Assembly: GCF_019656655.1 (NCBI RefSeq)
Contig: NZ_BPMV01000001.1
Location: 1,364,001 to 1,428,000 of the forward strand
Length of the DNA: 64,000 nt
Direction: 5' to 3'
Origin: Tsukamurella sp. TY48
GTDB taxonomy: Bacteria; Actinomycetota; Actinomycetes; Mycobacteriales; Mycobacteriaceae
Of this stretch, positions 42,175 to 50,210 are shown piece after piece; position 1 is the stretch's first letter; every line of letters begins with the position of its first letter. Below the pieces are notes generated by a model. The model was not told the DNA's origin. It searched no databases and saw only the letters and a list, made by a program, of their open reading frames with translations. Position numbers and translations under genes: made by a program.

Positions 42175-43179
42175 CTATGTGGCCGTGGTGGAGAGGGCGG
42201 GCCAGGTGAACGTAGTTGCGCCCCAAGACGCTCCCGCACCGAATGCCGCCAGCATGACGCGATCACCGCGATGCAGACGTCCGTCAGCCAATGCACGGCC
42301 GAGCGCGAGAGGGATGGATGCGGCAATGGTGTTGCCCGCCTGATCGATGTCGACGATCACCCGGTCGGGCCCGAGCTCCAACTCGTCGGCGACAGCGTCG
42401 ATGATTCGCCCGTTGGCCTGATGCGGAACGAAGATCGCGACGTCGTCGACACTGAGACCGTTGCGGTCCAGTGATTCCCGAACGGCTTCGGACATTCGTT
42501 CCACTGCCTGAACGAACAGCGGCTTGCCGTCCATAGTGATGAACGGCGTGGTGGACCCGAGAGACTCGGACGCCCGATCGCGGCCGCCGTATCCGGGCAT
42601 CATCACGAGATCGTGATGCAGGCCGTCCGCGCCGAGCACTACATCACCGAGAACACCGTCACTCTCGAGGTCGTCCGCGGACTCGATCACCACGGCACCC
42701 GCTCCATCGGCGAAGATAGCGGCCGTATTCCGATCGGTCGGATCGGTGAAACGACTCGCGGTCTCAGCGCAGACCAGCAGAACCCTACGCGCACCACCCG
42801 AGCGGACGATGCTCGCCGCAACCTGGAGCCCGTAAAGGAATCCCGTACAGGCGGCGCTGATGTCGAAGGCCGGAATGACCCCCAGGCCCAGCGCCTCGGC
42901 CACGATGGGCGCCGTCGGCGGGGAGATGAAGTCCGGTGTCGCGGTGGCGAGAATGAGCATGTCGACATCGCGGGTCCCCGCGGATTCGAGCGCTCCGACG
43001 GCCGCGCGAAGGGCGACATCGGAGGTCGCTTCGCCGGGTTCGGCCCGGCGACGAGTGATGATGCCGGTCCGGCTCGTGATCCAGTCCGGATCGGAGTCGA
43101 TGGACGTGCAGATCGACTCGTTGTCGACGATACGTTCGGGACGATAGGTACCCAATCCGCTTATTCGGGCAGCGAACAC
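42175..43179 (-). CDS. Beta-ketoacyl-ACP synthase III (FabH-like)
   Basis: 334-residue KAS III that condenses an acyl-CoA starter with malonyl-ACP. The catalytic triad is intact: Cys in ISAACTGFLYGL, His in FVPHQANGRI, and Asn in DQAGNTIAASIPLAL. RISGLGTYRPERIV is the usual N-terminal motif and ITSRTGI the RTGI block. A GTG at 43179 with a GGAAGGGG-type ribosome site just upstream is preferred; the frame extends further upstream but into the promoter with the cluster operator. It is the first gene of a nine-gene operon reaching 35084. Condensation here would produce the beta-ketoacyl chain that an AvrD-like enzyme needs. Confidence 0.9.
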   Translation of the reverse strand: MFAARISGLGTYRPERIVDNESICTSIDSDPDWITSRTGIITRRRAEPGEATSDVALRAAVGALESAGTRDVDMLILATATPDFISPPTAPIVAEALGLGVIPAFDISAACTGFLYGLQVAASIVRSGGARRVLLVCAETASRFTDPTDRNTAAIFADGAGAVVIESADDLESDGVLGDVVLGADGLHHDLVMMPGYGGRDRASESLGSTTPFITMDGKPLFVQAVERMSEAVRESLDRNGLSVDDVAIFVPHQANGRIIDAVADELELGPDRVIVDIDQAGNTIAASIPLALGRALADGRLHRGDRVMLAAFGAGASWGATTFTWPALSTTAT

Positions 43180-43245
43180 GATCGAAACCCCTTCCTCGGT
43201 CGGGCGTCCCGGACCTGCGCCCGAGCCGTCCCCCCAACCGGCAGT

Positions 43246-43261
43246 GTCCACAATTGTGAAC
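43246..43261 (-). promoter_or_regulatory. Cluster operator copy 2 (KAS III operon)
   Basis: GTCCACAATTGTGAAC, an inverted repeat of 6-4-6 layout with one mismatch to the GTTCAC/GTGAAC pattern, lies 66 bases upstream of the KAS III start. It shares a divergent intergenic region with copy 3, which serves the EspR-like gene. Confidence 0.7.
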
Positions 43262-43375
43262 ACGACCGAGTAGACGCCCTCGCAGCGCGACCCGTCAAGC
43301 GCGACCGACTGTGATTCAGCACACCCACACCCGGGTTGACCGCAGGGCCACCAGGATGTTTACTGTTCAATGACC

Positions 43376-43391
43376 GTTCACAACAGCGAAC
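43376..43391 (+). promoter_or_regulatory. Cluster operator copy 3 (EspR-like gene)
   Basis: GTTCACAACAGCGAAC: a perfect left half-site and one mismatch in the right half-site, same 6-4-6 spacing. A further direct half-site, GTTCA, lies just before it (43365-43369). It is upstream of the regulator gene and suggests autoregulation. Confidence 0.65.
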
Positions 43392-43527
43392 GATCACCAT
43401 GTCCCGGCTTCCTCGGGACCGATGCGCTGCCCGCGACGCGGGTAGCATCGGCCCCAGCGAGCTGGACCGCGTGGGGGGAAGCAAGGACTGGCGACTGCAA
43501 GTGACACCCGACGCAACGGCACAAGAG

Positions 43528-43953
43528 ATGAAACGAACCTTCACCGAATCCCTGAACGAGCTCTTCGACAATCGCGAGGAGGCGACCGGCCGCCGTCAGT
43601 CGCTGAGCGAGTTCCTCTCCGATTTCGAGCGCGTGACCGGCACCCGCATCAGCAAGGGGTATCTCTCCGAACTCCGCAGCGGCGTCGTGACCGACCCGCG
43701 CCTGGAGCTGATCCGCGCATTCGCTCGATACTTCGACGTTCCCGCCAGCTACTTTCTCGGTGACGGCGACGAAACCGATTCCGCACATGCAGAACTCACA
43801 CGATCGTTGACAGCTGCCGGCGCGCAGATCGGACTGCGCGCCGGTGGTCTGTCAGAGCAGTCGATGCGCGAGTTGACACGGCTGATCGACGATCTCCGCG
43901 AGCAGGAGGGGCTGGCCGCCGCCGACGACGACTACCCCACGGCCGAACGCTGA
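43528..43953 (+). CDS. EspR-like helix-turn-helix regulator
   Basis: 141 residues, similar in plan and length to the mycobacterial nucleoid regulator EspR (about 132 residues). The N-terminal MKRTFTESLNELFD parallels EspR's MSTTFAARLNRLFD, which is why I chose ATG 43528 over upstream in-frame starts at 43399, 43471 or 43501. The helix-turn-helix includes RISKGYLSELRSGVVTDP, and FARYFDVPASYFLGDGD closes the DNA-binding domain. The C-terminal dimerisation part has RAGGLSEQSMRELTRLIDDL. It is the only plus-strand gene of the cluster and the best candidate for binding the repeated operator. Its last 22 bases overlap the convergent MAB_1171c-like gene. Confidence 0.8.
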   Translation: MKRTFTESLNELFDNREEATGRRQSLSEFLSDFERVTGTRISKGYLSELRSGVVTDPRLELIRAFARYFDVPASYFLGDGDETDSAHAELTRSLTAAGAQIGLRAGGLSEQSMRELTRLIDDLREQEGLAAADDDYPTAER

Positions 43954-45113
43954 CCCTGCTCCGCCAGTGCGCCAAGGACCCGGGCACACGCGCTCGCCGA
44001 GCCCTCGCCACGGGCGACGGCAGCGCGGAATGCGTCCGCTGATCGGAAGACAGACTCGAGATCGGCGGTTCGGAGCTTTCGGAAGTGCAGCAACGGGGTA
44101 TCGAGCCCTATGACCGACGGATCGTCGTGCAGATCGATCGAGGCGTCGCCGGGCCCGCGCCCCAGCGGCGCCGCCGCGTCGAAGATCGCGACGACCGCGG
44201 CCGTGAGATACGCCGACATCGCAGCGGGCGAGAGGTATTCCGTCCATCGAGGGGAGGCGAAGCCGCCGCTGACGGCAGTCTCCGTCTCACTCACGGCGGC
44301 GACCAGCGGGCGCAGTCGCAGGTAGTCGCGCACGTCCGCATAATGCCGGGTAATCCGGTCGCCGAACAACCCCACTTCGACGAACCCGAATCCCGTTGCA
44401 TAGACCAGGGCACCGATCACGTGGGCGTAGAAGGCCACAGTTTCCACGGCGCCCCCGACGGGCGAGCCGGCCGGAAGCCACGCATGCCAGTACGGCGATC
44501 CCAGTCGGCAGATCGCGAAGAAGGCGATCATGGCGGAGCCCATGCAGACCAGAATCAGGCCGGATCGCGCTCCGCGCGAGTCGATTCGGCCGATCTGCGG
44601 GACGCAGACCGCCAGCACCGCTACCTTGGTCGCCAGCATCGATCCGGCGTAGGCGACGATGTAGATCCGGCCCGGCACCGTGGGCTCGACGGCGACGATG
44701 TAATTGGCCTCCGACGGACCGGGATACAGCACCACGAAGCATGTCACCAACGTTCCGATGGCGAGCGCGCCGAACGCGGCAACCGCCAGCACTGTCCGGC
44801 GCGGCACCCGGCCCCAGAGCCAGTAGACCACCAGCAGCAGCATGAGGCAGTTCCAGAGCACCCCGGAGACATGGGTCAGCAGCGCCACCAGATGCTGGAT
44901 ACCGAAGGTGGACTTGAGTTGCGGCATGAAGATCGAGGCCGTGAACTGGTAGAAGAGCATCCCCACCGCGATCGTCGCCAAGGGCAGCAGGAGCCGGACG
45001 CCCCCGCGGCGACGCTCGGTGCGGATCCCCGCTAGCGCTGACAGAGCGATGATTCCGAAGGCGACCACTGCGAGCTGGTAGCCCCAGAGGTACTCCGCGC
45101 GAGTCACTTCCAC
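43932..45113 (-). CDS. MAB_1171c-like membrane protein
   Basis: 393-residue protein with seven predicted transmembrane helices in the first 250 residues (for example LAVVAFGIIALSALAGI, HVSGVLWNCLMLLLVVYWLW, VAFYAHVIGALVYATGFGFV). A soluble C-terminal domain follows, starting about RDYLRLRPLVAAV. This is the architecture of the MAB_1171c family, often called putative transporters and usually next to ImmA/IrrE-like peptidase and helix-turn-helix genes in actinobacterial secondary metabolite clusters. It overlaps the ImmA-like gene by ten bases. I infer a signal-sensing or signal-transducing role in controlling the cluster; transport is the other possibility. Confidence 0.75.
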   Translation of the reverse strand: MEVTRAEYLWGYQLAVVAFGIIALSALAGIRTERRRGGVRLLLPLATIAVGMLFYQFTASIFMPQLKSTFGIQHLVALLTHVSGVLWNCLMLLLVVYWLWGRVPRRTVLAVAAFGALAIGTLVTCFVVLYPGPSEANYIVAVEPTVPGRIYIVAYAGSMLATKVAVLAVCVPQIGRIDSRGARSGLILVCMGSAMIAFFAICRLGSPYWHAWLPAGSPVGGAVETVAFYAHVIGALVYATGFGFVEVGLFGDRITRHYADVRDYLRLRPLVAAVSETETAVSGGFASPRWTEYLSPAAMSAYLTAAVVAIFDAAAPLGRGPGDASIDLHDDPSVIGLDTPLLHFRKLRTADLESVFRSADAFRAAVARGEGSASACARVLGALAEQGQRSAVG

Positions 45114-45601
45114 ACGCGGCCCCCGGCGAGGGTATCGGTGATGCGGTCGGCTGCCGTTCCCGGATCGGTGGTGCGGACCGAGCGCACCCGCAGGAGATGT
45201 GACAGTCGTGCGGCGAAGTACTCCGCGGCACGTTCATCACCGGTCGACGCGGTGCAGGTCGCCCCTTCGGCGATCTCATCCGGGCCCGCGAGACGGTGAT
45301 CCAGAATCACATGGCCGAGTTCGTGGAAGACGGTGAACAGTTGATGTGTGCCCGGTGTGGCTCGATCGAACATCACCACATCGCCCTGGCCGAGCCTGAC
45401 GACCATGCCGAAGACAGCGCTGGCACCGAAGTCCGCAGGCATCAGCCTGATCTGCCTGCCCGTACGGGCGGTGAGCAGTTCGATCATGTCTCCGAGTGTC
45501 GGGCCGGTCCCGGTGAAGTCGAGCCCCGCGACGAGTTCGGCCGCAGCCCGCTCGACCGCGCGGCGCTGGCCCCACCGCAACTGCGGCGCCCACGCGCTCA
45601 T
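45104..45601 (-). CDS. ImmA/IrrE-type metallopeptidase domain protein
   Basis: 165-residue protein with the zinc peptidase motif HELGH (in LFTVFHELGHVILDH, near residue 94) and a downstream Glu in DERAAEYFAARL, the pattern of ImmA/IrrE proteins that cleave helix-turn-helix repressors. The N-terminal part (DMIELLTARTGRQIRLMP) is the usual lead-in domain. It overlaps the alpha/beta hydrolase gene by ATGA and the MAB_1171c-like gene by ten bases. The EspR-like protein encoded just beyond is a natural candidate for cleavage or partner interaction. Functional evidence is lacking. Confidence 0.8.
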   Translation of the reverse strand: MSAWAPQLRWGQRRAVERAAAELVAGLDFTGTGPTLGDMIELLTARTGRQIRLMPADFGASAVFGMVVRLGQGDVVMFDRATPGTHQLFTVFHELGHVILDHRLAGPDEIAEGATCTASTGDERAAEYFAARLSHLLRVRSVRTTDPGTAADRITDTLAGGRVWK

Positions 45602-46563
45602 CGCACCGGGGGCCGATCATCCGAGTGCTCCCGCAGCCAGCTCGCCAGCAGCGAGAAGACGGCATCCGGCGCCTCGCGATGCGGGAAGTGGCCGACGTTG
45701 TCGAGCACGACCCGGCGATAGTCTCCAGCGACGTGATCAGCTGTGCCCTCAGAGGCCTGCGGCGCGACGCACCCGTCAGCTCCGCCGTGGATTACCATTG
45801 TGTGGCAATCGATCCGGGAGGAACCCTCGATGGCTTCCGACACGGCATCCAAGGAGGCGGGAATGTCCTCACCGCCCCACCACCAGCGGTGCCCGTAGTA
45901 GCCGGCTGTGACGGCCCCCCAGGAGGCACCGAAGGACCCGATGGTGGCGTCGAGATCGTCGGAAGTGAATGCCCAGTTCGGCGACCACTGGTGCCAGAGG
46001 AGTTCGACGAGGCCGCTCCGATCGGACTCGAGGTAGCGCGCTCCCATGGGCGTGTTCAGCAGCCAGTGGTACCAGAATCGATGCAGGTGATCCGGGGGCG
46101 GAAGCTGGGGTGCATCGGACCGTGGCGACCATCCCGCTCCGAGCAACGTGGTTGTGGAAATCCGTCCCCCGCGCCACGACGCGGCGAGATTGCCAGCAGC
46201 CATGGCTCCCCAGTCGTGCCCGATAAGGTGCACGGGTTGATCCGAGGCGAAGATCTCGACCAATTCGCGGAGTCCGGTCACCAGCGCGGGCAGGGTCGCC
46301 ACCACCTCGTCGGACAGACCCGTCGCCACCGATGAGTCCACTCCCGGCCAGGCGGGCACCACGACGCGGTACCCGTCGTCGGCCAGGCGGGCCGCGATCG
46401 ACGCCCAGGATCCCGGATGATCGGGCCATCCGTGGATCAGGAAGACCGTCGGGCCGGTGACACCGTAGGACGCGACGTCGAAGGTCGCGATCGACGTCGA
46501 AACACGCTCGCGCCACAGTGCGGGTGGATTCACCTGCACCACGCTACGGGGTAGTTCGGGCAC
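45598..46563 (-). CDS. Alpha/beta hydrolase, epoxide-hydrolase-like
   Basis: 321-residue alpha/beta hydrolase. HGWPDHPGSW gives the oxyanion loop, GHDWGAMAAGNLA the nucleophile elbow with Asp, VIHGGADGCV the acid position, and NVGHFPHREAP the catalytic His. The Asp-Trp pair is the epoxide hydrolase/dehalogenase signature. The GTG at 46563 overlaps the MFS gene by 20 bases; GTGs at 46539 or 46533 are alternatives. It lies in the operon that begins with the HMGL-like gene and may open an epoxide or lactone in the pathway. Confidence 0.8.
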   Translation of the reverse strand: MPELPRSVVQVNPPALWRERVSTSIATFDVASYGVTGPTVFLIHGWPDHPGSWASIAARLADDGYRVVVPAWPGVDSSVATGLSDEVVATLPALVTGLRELVEIFASDQPVHLIGHDWGAMAAGNLAASWRGGRISTTTLLGAGWSPRSDAPQLPPPDHLHRFWYHWLLNTPMGARYLESDRSGLVELLWHQWSPNWAFTSDDLDATIGSFGASWGAVTAGYYGHRWWWGGEDIPASLDAVSEAIEGSSRIDCHTMVIHGGADGCVAPQASEGTADHVAGDYRRVVLDNVGHFPHREAPDAVFSLLASWLREHSDDRPPVR

Positions 46564-47905
46564 CTTGCGACCTGAGCGCGAGCCGGACCGTGGTCCCCAT
46601 GACGACGAACACCACCGCGATGACTGAGAACGCGAGCACGGGTGATGCGATGACAGTCGCCGAGCCCAGCACGGCGACCGCGATCACCATGCCGAGTTGC
46701 CGCCCGACGTTGAACGTCCCGGCACTGATGCCCGAAGTGCCCGGAGTCGCGAGGGTCATCGCAGCACTACTGAGCGTGGAGGCCAACACCCCGGCCGCCA
46801 CGCCCAGAACCGCGGTTGCGGCGAGCGCAGCGGGCAGGGAGGAGTCCACGAGGAGGGCGATCGCAAGGGCGGCGCCGGCGCCGATCGCGGGTGCGGTCAG
46901 CAGCGAGATCCTATGCCGATCGCGTGGTGCGACGAGCGCGACCACGTTACCGACCAGCCATCCAACGCAACACGGCACCATCAACAGCCCAGCGTCCGCC
47001 ACATCGACGTGCCGGACCACCTGGAAGTACACCGGAAGCACGACCAGCGAACCGTAGGCAGCGAATTGGTAACAGGTGCCGGAGAACACGGCCGGAGTGA
47101 ATGCGCGGTTGAACACCACAGGCGGCACCAAGGGCTCGGATGCGACACGGAGGTGCCGGACGAGTGCGATGGCGACCACGACGAGCGCGACCGCACATGA
47201 GACGGCCACCTCGACCGCGCCACGGCAGAGTTCGATCAATCCGGCGGCTACGGCCGAGAGGCCGAGCGCCAGGAGCGCCTGGCCGCGCCAGTCGATGTCG
47301 CGCCCGCCCGGCTCGCCGTCCCGGACGGAGGGCAGCAACGCGAGTGCCATCGCGGACAGCGGCACATTGCAGAGGAACACTGCCCACCATCCGAGCTGAG
47401 AGACGAGGACCGCGGCGAGGATCGGCGAGGCGGCGATGGCGATCCCGCCGACCACCCCCCACACCCCGATTGATCGAGTGCGTCTGTCCAGCTGCGGAAT
47501 TCGACGGCTGATGACAGACAATGTCATGGGGAGCATGAACCCGGCAGCGGCGCCCTGTCCGATCCGCATCGCAATGAGAACGTCGATGCTCGGCGCGACC
47601 GCGCACAGCACCGAGAACACGACGAAGGTGAGCGTCGCCCGGCGGAACACCCGGGTGCTCCCGATTCGGTCGCCGAGCACCCCGGCGATCAACAGGACGG
47701 CGCAGAGCGGCACGGTGTAGCCGTCGAGCACCCACTGGCGAGCCACGGTGCCTGCTCCCAGGTCCGCCGCGATCTCCGGCAGCGCAACGTTCACACCGGA
47801 GGCGTCGAAGGCCACCATGAAGTTGCCGAGGCTCACCGCCACCACGCCGATCCATCCCAGAGGCGGCGCACCGACTCGTGCCGCCTGCGTAATGGTCGCA
47901 CTCAT
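46544..47905 (-). CDS. MFS transporter (DHA2, EmrB/QacA-like)
   Basis: 453-residue exporter with about 14 hydrophobic helices. The first helix and loop, VAVSLGNFMVAFDASGVNVALPEIAAD, are characteristic of 14-span DHA2 drug:proton antiporters. VLDGYTVPLCAVLLIAGVLGDRIGSTRVF provides motif A, and MTLSVISRRIPQLDRR follows. ATG 47905 overlaps the stop of the PanE-like gene. It sits in the early operon of the cluster and is a second candidate exporter for the product or for self-resistance. Confidence 0.87.
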   Translation of the reverse strand: MSATITQAARVGAPPLGWIGVVAVSLGNFMVAFDASGVNVALPEIAADLGAGTVARQWVLDGYTVPLCAVLLIAGVLGDRIGSTRVFRRATLTFVVFSVLCAVAPSIDVLIAMRIGQGAAAGFMLPMTLSVISRRIPQLDRRTRSIGVWGVVGGIAIAASPILAAVLVSQLGWWAVFLCNVPLSAMALALLPSVRDGEPGGRDIDWRGQALLALGLSAVAAGLIELCRGAVEVAVSCAVALVVVAIALVRHLRVASEPLVPPVVFNRAFTPAVFSGTCYQFAAYGSLVVLPVYFQVVRHVDVADAGLLMVPCCVGWLVGNVVALVAPRDRHRISLLTAPAIGAGAALAIALLVDSSLPAALAATAVLGVAAGVLASTLSSAAMTLATPGTSGISAGTFNVGRQLGMVIAVAVLGSATVIASPVLAFSVIAVVFVVMGTTVRLALRSQGARTTP

Positions 47906-48843
47906 CCCGCGCGGGCCGATCGTTCGCCAGGAGCCATTGCGGATAGCACGGTGTGATGTACCGGCACATCGACCCCGAGACGCTCGGCGTACGCCACCAC
48001 CGCGCCGTTCTGCTCGAACAGCTCCGATCTCCGGCCCGCGCGGAGGTCTCGCTGCATCGACGACGTGGTCGCGGGCTCGAAGCCGAGGTAGACCGCCATA
48101 CAGGCGGCGACATCGCCATCGGTGATCTCGATTCCCTGCGCCCGTGCGACCGCCGCCACCTCGTGCATCGCCGATTCGACGAGGCCGCGACTTTCCGGGT
48201 CCGCCGCCGTTTCCCCCGTCGAACGTCCCGTCAGTGCTCCGACGCCTCCGTACGAGGCCACCAGCATCAACTTTCGCCACAGCGCCCTCGGCATGTCCAC
48301 ATTGACCGTGACGGTCATCCCCGCCTGCTGCAAGGTCGTAGCGAGCCGAGTCAACTCTCGGGTCGGTCGGTCGACCCGATCGACCGGACCGAGCTCGATC
48401 ACCGCGTCCGCGCCGAGACAGTGGACCGTGAGCGATTCGGTTCGTTGCGCGATCACCACGCAGGTCGCGGCGACGGCGTGCTCCGCCCCCAGCGACTCCG
48501 CGATCTCCAGCGGCGCGTCCACCCCGTTCTGCAGGGTGAGCACGAGAGTCTGCGGTCCGATGAGCGGCGCGAGCGATCCTGCCACCTCTTGTACTTGCCA
48601 CGACTTCACGGCCACGATGACCGCATCCACCGGAACCGCGACATCGTCGAAGGAGTCGATCACCGCCACATCATGACGCCGGACCTGACGGTCGCCGTAG
48701 TCGATCGTGATCGGCTCACCCGCAGCGAAGCCGGACACCGCCTCGCCACGAGCGAGCAGGTACACCGTATTGCAGCTCACCCCGGCCAGGGCGCCGGCGC
48801 AATAGAGGCCCATCGCCCCCGCACCGACGACAACGATGTTCAC
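47902..48843 (-). CDS. Ketopantoate reductase-like oxidoreductase (ApbA/PanE family)
   Basis: 313-residue NADPH-dependent 2-dehydropantoate 2-reductase family enzyme. The N-terminal Rossmann motif is IVVVGAGAMGLYCAGALAG. VIVAVKSWQVQEV carries the substrate-side Lys, and LTLQNGVDAP is the conserved NG motif. The helical C-terminal domain has PRALWRKLMLVASYGGVGALTG with the second catalytic Lys. It overlaps both neighbours (HMGL-like and MFS) by ATGA. A 2-keto acid made by the HMGL-like enzyme could be its substrate. Primary pantothenate synthesis is less likely in this context. Confidence 0.87.
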   Translation of the reverse strand: MNIVVVGAGAMGLYCAGALAGVSCNTVYLLARGEAVSGFAAGEPITIDYGDRQVRRHDVAVIDSFDDVAVPVDAVIVAVKSWQVQEVAGSLAPLIGPQTLVLTLQNGVDAPLEIAESLGAEHAVAATCVVIAQRTESLTVHCLGADAVIELGPVDRVDRPTRELTRLATTLQQAGMTVTVNVDMPRALWRKLMLVASYGGVGALTGRSTGETAADPESRGLVESAMHEVAAVARAQGIEITDGDVAACMAVYLGFEPATTSSMQRDLRAGRRSELFEQNGAVVAYAERLGVDVPVHHTVLSAMAPGERSARAG

Positions 48844-50123
48844 GCCGGTACCCGCTCCGCGGCGGAGACCCCCGTGATCTGCTGTCCTCGCGTCGCCAGC
48901 ACGTCCAGGGCCGCCAGCGGAACGTCCTCCAGGCGGATCATGTCGTCGTACAGACCGCGAATCCTCGCGGCCAGTTCGTCGTATTCGTCGCGCTTCCGGT
49001 CGTACAGGGCGTCCATCCGGGCGGAGAGCCGCTGATAGACGGCGTCGACGAGCCCCGGGTCCGACGCCGTCAGCTCATTCATACCGCTCTCGATGAGGAT
49101 CTGCTTGATGTACGTCGGAAACAGACCGATCTTGTTGAGGAAGTAGTCGACATCGCGCGAGACTCCCAGATAGTCAGGAACATTCACGATTCCGGCGTTC
49201 TCGTTCTGTACGAGGAATCCGCTGACCGCGCGGTACGGGTCAGGGGCGGCGAGATACGTGTGCTCTGCGAGTCTCGCAGCATGCGCGAGTCCGTCGAGAT
49301 CGAGCTCGCCATCGGCGACCGTGATCGAGTTCCGCTGGAAGATCGCGGCAATGCTCTCGATCTCCGGCAGCCCAGCCCGGTTGCCCACGCCGGCGACCCC
49401 GCCCTCGACCATCTGGAAGCCGTGGAAGACGGACGTCAGAGAATTGGCGGTCCCGATGCCGAAGTCGTTGTGCCCGTGCAGATAGAAAGTGATATCTGGG
49501 TTGTCGCGTACCAGGTTGGCGGCGAGAATCGCCGTGGTGTCCGGGACGAGCGTCCCTACCGAGTCATTGATCCGGATCAGCTCGATCCCCTGGGCTCGGC
49601 ACCGGTCGATCTGCGCCATCAGATGCTGGTACTCATGCTCGTCGACAGTGGTCGAGAACGCATTGAGCAGACTCGAGCGGAAACGGCGGATTCCGATGCC
49701 GCGGAGGCGATCCACGACCCGCTCGAACAGATGTTGCTGACTGTCGATCTCGATCATGCCGAGACTGACATAGATGCGATCGCGATACTCCAGCGGCAGG
49801 TCCCGCTCCAGCGTCGCGATCAGCGGCTCCCAGGTCTTGAGCGTGAGATTGAACGAGAACTGCGCCGACGCGGGGATCCTTCCCATCAGATGCTGCGAGT
49901 CGAGAACGCTCCGAACGAATCTCGCCTCCTCTAGACCGGAGCCCACGTCGATGTCCGTGACCCCCGCCGCGGTGATCGCCTCGATGAGTCGAAGTTTGCG
50001 GTCGTCACCCGCGCCGAACGGCGCGCGTTCGCCGCCTTCCCGGATGGTCTCGTCCGAGATCGCCTTGATTTCGAAGTCCTCGTATCGGGCCTGATGCCCT
50101 GTGGGAAAAGACAATGCAGACAT
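48840..50123 (-). CDS. HMGL-like / isopropylmalate synthase superfamily enzyme
   Basis: 427-residue TIM-barrel enzyme of the HMG-CoA lyase/2-isopropylmalate/homocitrate synthase group. The metal and acid residues appear in ISDETIREGGERAPF near residue 22 (compare DxTxRDGEQ) and the second metal site is FYLHGHNDFGIGTANS (HxHNDxG). A helical C-terminal region with RDVDYFLNKIGLFP is unlike LeuA and lacks its regulatory domain. ATG 50123 has GGAG five bases upstream; ATG 50138 lies inside the operator and is rejected. It is first in the seven-gene... operon reaching 43932 and probably condenses an acyl-CoA with a 2-keto acid, or cleaves the product of such a reaction. Confidence 0.82.
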   Translation of the reverse strand: MSALSFPTGHQARYEDFEIKAISDETIREGGERAPFGAGDDRKLRLIEAITAAGVTDIDVGSGLEEARFVRSVLDSQHLMGRIPASAQFSFNLTLKTWEPLIATLERDLPLEYRDRIYVSLGMIEIDSQQHLFERVVDRLRGIGIRRFRSSLLNAFSTTVDEHEYQHLMAQIDRCRAQGIELIRINDSVGTLVPDTTAILAANLVRDNPDITFYLHGHNDFGIGTANSLTSVFHGFQMVEGGVAGVGNRAGLPEIESIAAIFQRNSITVADGELDLDGLAHAARLAEHTYLAAPDPYRAVSGFLVQNENAGIVNVPDYLGVSRDVDYFLNKIGLFPTYIKQILIESGMNELTASDPGLVDAVYQRLSARMDALYDRKRDEYDELAARIRGLYDDMIRLEDVPLAALDVLATRGQQITGVSAAERVPA

Positions 50124-50132
50124 CACCACTCC

Positions 50133-50148
50133 GTTCATGATTGTGAAC
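50133..50148 (-). promoter_or_regulatory. Cluster operator copy 4 (HMGL-like operon)
   Basis: GTTCATGATTGTGAAC, one mismatch from GTTCAC/GTGAAC with the same four-base spacer, only nine bases upstream of the HMGL-like start codon. A further GTGAAC half-site at 50161-50166 with a degenerate partner 10 bases before it may be a second, weaker site. Confidence 0.7.
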
Positions 50149-50210
50149 CCTCCCACCTCAGTGAACACCCGGGGGACCGGAGCGGCAACTCGTGCGAAGT
50201 GAGATCGTCG

